Origin: Rubrivivax sp.
GTDB taxonomy: Bacteria > Pseudomonadota > Gammaproteobacteria > Burkholderiales > Burkholderiaceae_C
Assembly: GCA_022843905.1 (NCBI GenBank)
Contig: JALHMT010000041.1
Span: 1 to 48,306 of the forward strand
Direction of reading: 5' to 3'
Length of the DNA: 48,306 nucleotides
Below the pieces are notes generated by a model. That model searched no databases. It worked only from the letters and a program-made list of their open reading frames with translations, and was not told where the DNA came from. The translations under genes were made by a program, and so were the position numbers. Below are positions 43,143-48,306 of the stretch, piece by piece; position 1 is the first letter of the stretch; every line of letters starts with the position of its first letter.

Positions 43143-43568
43143 TTAGGAACGGCACGAACCGGGCATCAGCTTGGTGGGGGTACCCGTGCACCTCCAGCTA
43201 GAGATCGAATTGCCGTTGACGATCGTCGGGGTCAGAGTGATCGTCGGCTCCTCGCCCGCGTTGATCGCACGGCCCGTGACGACGATCACGCCAGTGGTAG
43301 CGTTGACTGTCAGCGTGTCGGCGTACTGGGTCTGTACGAACGAGCTGCCACAGGAATCAAGGCTGGAAGCGCCCGCCGATTGCACGATTTCGGTTACGCA
43401 GGTGCGCGCCGAGCTCGCAGCGAGAACCACTTCCGACGCCTTGGCGCGCTTCGTGTAATCCTGATAAGCCGGCAGCGCAACCGCTGCCAGGATGCCGATG
43501 ATCGCCACGACGATCATCAGTTCGATAAGGGTGAAGCCCTTCTGGGCGGCGCGACCGATACGGTTCAT
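43143..43568 (-). CDS. pilA: Type IVa major pilin-like protein
   Basis: The 141-residue prepilin has a leader MNRIGRAAQKG cut before Phe12, with the conserved Glu16 (FTLIELMIVVAIIGILAAVA) and an N-terminal helix. Cysteines at 57, 73, 127 and 139 could form disulfides; the C127-C139 pair would make the C-terminal D-loop (WRCTGTPTKLMPGSC). The chain ends Arg-Ser, so Ser141 is the C-terminal residue. AGGAG lies six bases before the ATG. A sigma-54 type promoter lies upstream and a strong terminator follows. Confidence 0.95.
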   Translation of the reverse strand: MNRIGRAAQKGFTLIELMIVVAIIGILAAVALPAYQDYTKRAKASEVVLAASSARTCVTEIVQSAGASSLDSCGSSFVQTQYADTLTVNATTGVIVVTGRAINAGEEPTITLTPTIVNGNSISSWRCTGTPTKLMPGSCRS

Positions 43569-43589
43569 GAAATACTCCTAGCGAGAGGT

Positions 43590-43608
43590 GGGGGTGACAG
43601 ACACCCCC
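43590..43608. repeat. Perfect inverted repeat near the pilin transcript start
   Basis: GGGGGTG and CACCCCC form a 7-base stem with an ACAGA loop between the predicted sigma-54 promoter and the pilin start. It may form a 5' hairpin in the mRNA or an operator. Function is not known. Confidence 0.5.
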
Positions 43609-43614
43609 CATGAA

Positions 43615-43630
43615 TGCAGGGGCCGTGCCA
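43615..43630 (-). promoter_or_regulatory. Predicted sigma-54 promoter of the pilin gene
   Basis: The minus strand reads TGGCACGGCCCCTGCA. This has the -24 GG and -12 GC exactly ten bases apart and matches TGGCAC-N5-TTGC except one base. It would start transcription about 36 bases before the pilin ATG. Sigma-54 control through PilS/PilR is well known for pilA in Pseudomonas. Confidence 0.75.
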
Positions 43631-43777
43631 GGGTGGTTCGCTGCACCCGGTGTGCGATCCGACACACCGCCTGACGCTTCTGGTCGGAATCTGTCGGACC
43701 CCCAGGGCCCCCCGGCGCCGCATGTGACGAGAAACGTCACTGCCCTGGGTGTCGGGAGCTCGGCTCCCGAGGCCCCT

Positions 43778-44566
43778 TCAGCCGATCGGGATCACCTGCC
43801 CCGACACCATCGCCGCGATGCGGTGCGGTGTGGTCTGCGCTTCGATCTCGCTCATCACCGCTTCGACCTCGCCCGGCTTGATGTGCGTGATGAGCACCTG
43901 CGTCGGGCGCTGCAGGTGGGCCAGCTCCTGGCTCAGCATCTGCGGGCACAGGTGCTTGCTGATGCGCGCCAGGCTCAGCTCGTCGTCACGGAAGGCGGTC
44001 TCGATGACCAGGGTGCCGATGTCCATCTGCGCCAGCCGCTGCCACAGGGCCGGGTTGGGGCCGGTGTCGCCGGTGAAGACCCAGGCCGGTCCGGGCGGCG
44101 ACCCGGCGCGCGCCACGGCGTAGCCCACGGCCGGCACGGTGTGCGCGGCCGACAGCACCTCGATGCGGCGTTCGCCCAGCGTGATGACCTGCCCCACCTG
44201 CACCGGACTGAATTGAAGCACCGGGTGATCGGGGTGCGGCAAGCGCGTGAAGTCGGGCCAGATCAGGCCGTTGAAGACATGGGTGCGCAGCGCGTCGATG
44301 GTGGCGGGCAGCGCGTGCACCTGCACCGCGGGCCGTTGCTGCGCATGGCGCTTGCGCGTCACGCTGTCGGCCAGCAGCCCGATGGACAGCACGTGGTCCA
44401 GGTGAGAGTGGCTGACGAAGATGTGGTCGATGCGCACCATCTCGTCGAGCGTGAGGTCGCCCACGCCGGTGCCGGCGTCGATCAGCACGTCGTCGTCGAG
44501 CAGGAAGGATGTGGTCCGGCTGCCGGCGGCAATCGAACCCGAGCATCCAAGGACTCGGATCTGCAT
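43778..44566 (-). CDS. Class II cyclic-nucleotide phosphodiesterase (MBL fold)
   Basis: The 262-residue metallo-beta-lactamase-fold enzyme has the metal motif HSHLDH (IFVSHSHLDHVLSIGL), FTGDTGPN and LITHIKPGEVE. The start MQIRVLGCSGSIAAGSRTTS and overall order match class II 3',5'-cyclic-nucleotide phosphodiesterases, which hydrolyse cAMP. An in-frame extension upstream of the chosen ATG is not conserved-looking. It lies between the FHA gene and the pilin, all on the minus strand, but 147-197 bases away from each neighbour. A link to cAMP control of pili is possible but unproven. Confidence 0.85.
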   Translation of the reverse strand: MQIRVLGCSGSIAAGSRTTSFLLDDDVLIDAGTGVGDLTLDEMVRIDHIFVSHSHLDHVLSIGLLADSVTRKRHAQQRPAVQVHALPATIDALRTHVFNGLIWPDFTRLPHPDHPVLQFSPVQVGQVITLGERRIEVLSAAHTVPAVGYAVARAGSPPGPAWVFTGDTGPNPALWQRLAQMDIGTLVIETAFRDDELSLARISKHLCPQMLSQELAHLQRPTQVLITHIKPGEVEAVMSEIEAQTTPHRIAAMVSGQVIPIG

Positions 44567-44763
44567 GGGGGCGGTCAGCGGACGTGGAACAGGGACACCG
44601 ATGCTGAGCGGTGCGGCGGTTTGGCGCAAGCGCCCGAAGGCCATTTGAGCGGCCGGCGTCGGTGATCTATACAGCTTTCAGCCTTGGGCGTGACGCCGTT
44701 CACACGGGCCGCGGGGAACCCGTCCGCGCTGGCCGGCGGCATGGCAGGCCCGGCCATGCGGGC

Positions 44764-45438
44764 TCAGCGGTGGATGAACTGCATCTGCGTGCCCGCGAGC
44801 TCGATGACGTCGCCATTGCGCAGCGGCACCGATTCGCCGGTCATCGGGATGCCGTTGACGCTGGGCCGGGCCGAGCCTTCGACGTGGGCGAAGGCATAGC
44901 CGTTGGGCCGCTTGGTGATGGACGCCACCTGCACGCCGGGCTTGCCGACGGTGGTGACGACCTTGGTCAGCGTGACTTCGCGGCCCGCGGCGGCACCGTT
45001 GAGCACCTTGATCGACGCCGGCACCGCCGAAGCCGTCGACGCTGCGGGCTGCGGCGTGGGCTGCAGGGCGCCGAAGCCGGAACTGCGCGGGCCCTCGGGC
45101 GACAAGGCGCCGCCCGGCCGCATGATCATGGTCTTTTCGTAGTCGGCGCCTTCGTCGACCATGAACTTGATCTTGTACTTGCCGATCTCGACCGTGTCGT
45201 TGTGCTGCAGCAGCTGCTTCTTCACGGCCTTGCCGTTGATGTAGGTGCCGTTGGTGCTGTTGAGGTCTTCGATGAAGACGTCGGCACCCACCATCTGCAG
45301 CACGGCGTGCTCGCCGCTGACGGCCAGGTTGTCGATCACGATGTCGTTGTACGGCCTGCGACCGAGCGTGGTCTTGTCCTTGGTGATCTGGACTTCCTTG
45401 ATGACCACCCCATCGAGGGAAACGACCAGCTTGCCCAT
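44764..45438 (-). CDS. Tandem FHA-domain protein
   Basis: The 224-residue protein carries one canonical FHA domain at residues ~1-95 (LGRRPYNDIVIDNLAVSGEH, NSTNGTYINGKAV), which binds phosphothreonine peptides. A second, degenerate FHA-like domain lies at ~140-224 (TTVGKPGVQVAS, SVNGIPMTGESVPLRNGD). The linker contains Thr/Ser, including YEKTMIMRPGG, which could be a kinase site. It is the last gene of a kinase-phosphatase-FHA set, so it is likely a reader of the kinase output. I chose the ATG at 45438, with a GGGGTGAGG ribosome site. Confidence 0.92.
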   Translation of the reverse strand: MGKLVVSLDGVVIKEVQITKDKTTLGRRPYNDIVIDNLAVSGEHAVLQMVGADVFIEDLNSTNGTYINGKAVKKQLLQHNDTVEIGKYKIKFMVDEGADYEKTMIMRPGGALSPEGPRSSGFGALQPTPQPAASTASAVPASIKVLNGAAAGREVTLTKVVTTVGKPGVQVASITKRPNGYAFAHVEGSARPSVNGIPMTGESVPLRNGDVIELAGTQMQFIHR

Positions 45439-45518
45439 CCTCACCCCCTACGCTGCCCTCTGATGGCGAACCGCGGCGCGGGCCATCTTGTTCGAATAAC
45501 CATGCTTCATGCCGTGGT

Positions 45519-46343
45519 TCATCGCCGGAACGGCCACCAGGACCGCGATGCCGGCTGCGCGCCGCCAGCGGCGCGAGCCAGAACGACGGCGATATTATCC
45601 TTTCCACCCGCCTCGTTGGCCGCATCGATCAAGGCGCGCGTGGCATCCTGCAGCGAATCGTGCGCCAGCAACACCTGCGCGATGGCGGCATCGTCCAGCA
45701 TGTCGGACAGGCCGTCGCTGCACATCAGGTAGAGGTCGCCCGGCATCACCTCGTGCTGGTGGGTTTCCAGCAGCACGGTGTCTTCGACCCCCACGGCCCG
45801 CGTCACGAGGTTCTTGTTGGCCGAAAAGGCCGCCTGTTCGGCGGTGATGAGACCGGCGTCGATCTGTTCCTGCAGCAGGGAATGGTCGCGCGTGATCTGG
45901 CTCAGCCGCCCGGCACGCAGGCGGTAGGTGCGGCTGTCGCCCACGTGCCCCACCAGCAGCCGGTTGTCGCGGAACACGGCCAGCACCAGCGTGGTGCCCA
46001 TGCCGGCGTACTGCGGGTTGGAATTGGCGGCGTTGAAGATGGCACGGTTGGCGTTGTCGACGCAGATGTCCATCGCGCGCCGCACGTCGGCATCGGTGGC
46101 CTGCGTGGTGGCTTCGAGCAGCCAGCGACCGAGTTCGGTGCGGATGAAGGAGGTGAGCATGTTGCTCGCCACCTCGCCGGCGTTGTAGCCGCCCATGCCA
46201 TCGGCGAGCACGGCCATCGATGCGCCGTCTTCGACGGCCACCGAATCCTCGTTGTTGCTGCGCGCACGGCCGGCGTCGACAGCGGCAAAGAACTCGATCG
46301 GCATGGGTCGACTGGACGCGCTGGGGCTCTGTTGGAAAGCCAT
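45519..46343 (-). CDS. PP2C-family serine/threonine phosphatase
   Basis: The 274-residue enzyme has the PP2C metal-binding motifs: NNEDSVAVEDGASMAVLADG with MGGYNAGEVAS, VGDSRTYRL, CSDGLSDML and GGKDNIAVVLARA. It removes phosphate from Ser/Thr and would counter the neighbouring kinase. Two ATGs are possible; the downstream one at 46304 (MPIEFFAAVD) gives a family-typical start. The gene lies 39 bases after the kinase and 80 before the FHA gene. No membrane segment is seen. Confidence 0.93.
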   Translation of the reverse strand: MAFQQSPSASSRPMPIEFFAAVDAGRARSNNEDSVAVEDGASMAVLADGMGGYNAGEVASNMLTSFIRTELGRWLLEATTQATDADVRRAMDICVDNANRAIFNAANSNPQYAGMGTTLVLAVFRDNRLLVGHVGDSRTYRLRAGRLSQITRDHSLLQEQIDAGLITAEQAAFSANKNLVTRAVGVEDTVLLETHQHEVMPGDLYLMCSDGLSDMLDDAAIAQVLLAHDSLQDATRALIDAANEAGGKDNIAVVLARAAGGAQPASRSWWPFRR

Positions 46344-46382
46344 TGTGCATCGGAAGCACGGGCCCACGGGTGGGGCAAAACC

Positions 46383-47252
46383 TCAGGGGTGTGACTTCGG
46401 TCCCGCGCCACTGCTGGCCGCAGACGCGGCGGCGCTGCCCAGCTCGCCCAGACGGGCGGCCACGTCGGCGGCCGAACCCGGGCGCTGGGCGGGGTCGGTC
46501 TGCAGCAGTCGGGCCACCAGGTCCGCCAGGTCGACGCCCAGCTCGGGTCGCAGGCTGCGCAGGTCGGGCGCGGGCCGGGTCGCCACGCTGCGCAGCAGTT
46601 CGCCCAGCGTGGGCGCCTCGTGCGGCAGGCGGCCGCAGAGCATTTCGAACAGCATGACACCCAGCGCGTAGAGGTCGCTGCGCGGCGTGGGCAGGCCGCC
46701 GGCCAGCAGTTCGGGCGCCATGTAGGACGGCGAGCCCAGCACCAGGCCCGTGCGGGTGGCTTCGGCGTCGTCGGGCCGGGCCAGGCCGAAGTCGGTGAGC
46801 TTGACCGTGTCGGTGGCCCAGTCCACACGCACGTTCGACGGCTTGACGTCACGGTGCACGATGCCGGCGCGGTGGGCGTGCGCCAGGGCCTGCGCCACCT
46901 TGCCGACGACCTGCAGCACGACGGCCTCGGGCAGCAGGCGGGCCGGCCGCACATACCGCGAGAGATCGGAACCGGGCACGAACTCCATCGCGATCCAGCC
47001 GTGCCGGCCGGTTTCACCGGCGTCCAGCACGGCGGCCACGTGGGGGTGGGACAGCCCGCGCGTGGCGTAGGCCTCGATGAGGAAGCGGCTGCGCGCTTCC
47101 TTCAGCGACTGCTCGTCACCGTCGGCGGACAAGGGCAGCAGCTTCAGCGCCACGGGCCGACCGCTGGTCTGGTCGATCGCCAGGAACACACGGCCCACCG
47201 CGCCTTCGCCGAGCAGGCGCACGGTGCGGTAAGGGCCGTAGGTGAGGTTCAT
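46383..47252 (-). CDS. Hanks-type serine/threonine protein kinase
   Basis: The 289-residue soluble kinase domain has all key motifs: glycine loop LGEGAVGRVFLA, Lys in VALKLLPL, IVHRDVKPSNVRV (catalytic loop), LTDFGLARPDD (DFG) and SYMAPELLAGG (APE). There is no transmembrane or sensor domain, unlike PASTA kinases. The C-terminal tail is Ala/Ser-rich. With the PP2C phosphatase and FHA protein it forms a compact phospho-signalling module. The signal and the targets are not visible here. Confidence 0.95.
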   Translation of the reverse strand: MNLTYGPYRTVRLLGEGAVGRVFLAIDQTSGRPVALKLLPLSADGDEQSLKEARSRFLIEAYATRGLSHPHVAAVLDAGETGRHGWIAMEFVPGSDLSRYVRPARLLPEAVVLQVVGKVAQALAHAHRAGIVHRDVKPSNVRVDWATDTVKLTDFGLARPDDAEATRTGLVLGSPSYMAPELLAGGLPTPRSDLYALGVMLFEMLCGRLPHEAPTLGELLRSVATRPAPDLRSLRPELGVDLADLVARLLQTDPAQRPGSAADVAARLGELGSAAASAASSGAGPKSHP

Positions 47253-47283
47253 GGGGCGGGCGCCGCAAGGCAGCCCGGCGCGC

Positions 47284-48024
47284 TCAGTGCGCTTCGGCCG
47301 CCGACTTCCTGTTTCGTTTGACCAGCATGGCGATCAGGTAGACCAGCAAGGCACCGGCCACACCGGCACCATAGCGAACGCTGGCGATGACCTCGGGCAA
47401 CGCACCTTCACGCAGCGGGGGCGTGGTCGGCACATGGCCCAGCACGGCCGGGTCGGTGACCGCCATGGTACCGGCGATCCAGCCCAGCAGCATGCCGCCG
47501 ATGACGATGATGGTCGGGAAGCGGTCCATCAGCTTGATGACGAGCTGGCTGCCCCAGACGATGATGGGGATCGACACCAGCAGACCGAAGATGACCAGCG
47601 GCATTTTGTGGTCTCCGCCGGCGCTTTCGGCGGCACCGGCGATGGCGATGACGTTGTCCACGCTCATCACCAGATCGGCCACGATGATGGTCTTCACGGC
47701 GGCCCAGAGCTTGTCCGACGCCTGGATGTCGCCGTGGCCTTCTTCGTCGGGCACCAGCAGCTTGACGCCGATCCACACCAGCAGGATGGCACCTACCAGC
47801 TTCAGGAAGGGGATGGCCAGCAGGGTCAGCGCGAAGAAGATCAGCACCACGCGCAGGAAGATGGCGCCGGCCGTGCCCCAGAGGATGCCCCGGGTGCGCA
47901 GGTTCGGAGGCAACTGGCGACAGGCCAGCGCGATGACGACGGCGTTGTCGCCACCCAGCAGGATGTCGATGAGAATGATCTGGCCGACTGCGATCCAGAA
48001 GTCGGCGTGCATGAACGTGTCCAC
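47284..48024 (-). CDS. TerC-family membrane transporter (YjbE-like)
   Basis: The 246-residue protein has seven or so helices and the TerC signatures IDILLGGDNAVVIALACRQL and VMSVDNVIAIAGAA, whose Asp residues are thought to bind metal. The family is linked to manganese export or metal insertion. I chose the GTG at 48024 because GGAGGG lies seven bases before it; a GTG upstream and an ATG downstream are alternatives. The kinase gene follows by 31 bases. I see no manganese riboswitch pattern upstream. Confidence 0.88.
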   Translation of the reverse strand: MDTFMHADFWIAVGQIILIDILLGGDNAVVIALACRQLPPNLRTRGILWGTAGAIFLRVVLIFFALTLLAIPFLKLVGAILLVWIGVKLLVPDEEGHGDIQASDKLWAAVKTIIVADLVMSVDNVIAIAGAAESAGGDHKMPLVIFGLLVSIPIIVWGSQLVIKLMDRFPTIIVIGGMLLGWIAGTMAVTDPAVLGHVPTTPPLREGALPEVIASVRYGAGVAGALLVYLIAMLVKRNRKSAAEAH

Positions 48025-48161
48025 TAAAGGGCCCTCCACTTGTAAGTGTATGGGCTCGCCCGGGGGTCCCGGGCTGTGGAAACTACAGAGTTTTGTTGCT
48101 GCAGGCGTGCAGCGCCTCCCGGCGGTGCACGTCCCTGGGGATCACAGGGGCCGGTCAGGCC

Positions 48162-48306
48162 CTAGATCAAGCCCTTGAGCAGGCGACCCATCTCCGAAGG
48201 ATTGCGCGTCACGGTGAAGCCGCACTCCTCCATGATGGCCAGCTTGGCGTCGGCCGTGTCGGCGCCGCCGCTGATCAGCGCACCGGCATGCCCCATGCGC
48301 TTGCCC
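48162..48306 (-). CDS. sucD: Succinyl-CoA ligase alpha subunit, C-terminal fragment
   Basis: The fragment reads GKRMGHAGALISGGADTADA, then a short tail ending RNPSEMGRLLKGLI. This matches the C-terminus of SucD, including the GHAGALI segment near its end. SucD with SucC converts succinyl-CoA to succinate with ATP formation. The rest of the gene lies beyond the right edge. The TerC gene follows after 137 bases. Confidence 0.95.
   Translation of the reverse strand, partial: GKRMGHAGALISGGADTADAKLAIMEECGFTVTRNPSEMGRLLKGLI

Noticed and set aside
48025..48161. A manganese (yybP-ykoY) riboswitch upstream of the TerC gene
   Set aside because: TerC genes often carry one, but I could not find the conserved paired core. 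Only a GC hairpin (48058-48074) without a T-run is present.

Overview
This is a high-GC, gene-dense chromosomal segment whose gene content and order (tsaB-rimI-uracil glycosylase, purE-purK-sua5, yfhM/pbpC, moaC beside an M48 protease, sucD-TerC-kinase-PP2C-FHA) point to a betaproteobacterium of the order Burkholderiales. No phage, IS element, CRISPR array, rRNA or tRNA was recognised. Nearly all space is coding, and most neighbouring starts and stops overlap by 1-4 bases.

Positions 1-23955 are mainly housekeeping and envelope genes. In order they are: a tRNA t6A/ribosomal acetylation operon (tsaB, rimI, start of a probable uracil-DNA glycosylase); PBP4-type dacB with a SemiSWEET transporter; an OmpW porin and two SGNH-hydrolase lipoproteins, one of which has lost its catalytic motifs; purE-purK-sua5; an AT-richer TPR gene of unknown role; a SWIB-domain protein with a histone-H1-like tail; a small membrane protein; a very large thioester alpha-2-macroglobulin coupled to pbpC; a BepA-like protease; moaC; and a PglL/Wzy-type glycan ligase overlapping a small unknown gene.

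Positions 24264-43052 form a surface-glycan locus made of two convergent operons whose stop codons are one base apart (34291 and 34293). The plus-strand operon makes a CDP-3,6-dideoxy-4-keto sugar (rfbF, rfbG, rfbH) and follows it with a TylF-type methyltransferase, a ThDP acetolactate-synthase-like enzyme, an FkbM methyltransferase, a NeuB-like PEP-condensing enzyme, an NAD-dependent epimerase/reductase and a third methyltransferase. This looks like a pathway to an unusual branched or chain-extended deoxysugar, related in logic to yersiniose synthesis but with an added NeuB-type step. The minus-strand operon holds assembly genes: two large membrane proteins (one a likely GT-C transferase), GtrA, an FAD mutase-like oxidoreductase, two GT2 glycosyltransferases and a flippase.

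Positions 43143-48306 hold a type IVa pilin with its own terminator and a near-consensus sigma-54 promoter, a class II cyclic-nucleotide phosphodiesterase, an FHA / PP2C / Ser-Thr kinase signalling set, a TerC-family transporter and the end of sucD. The pilin ends in a C-terminal serine, and a PglL-type ligase lies 19 kb away across the glycan locus. I infer that pilin O-glycosylation with the locus sugar is possible. The most novel candidate is the rfbFGH-ThDP-FkbM-NeuB-like sugar cassette, including a 27-codon leader ORF with an internal hairpin just before the ThDP gene.
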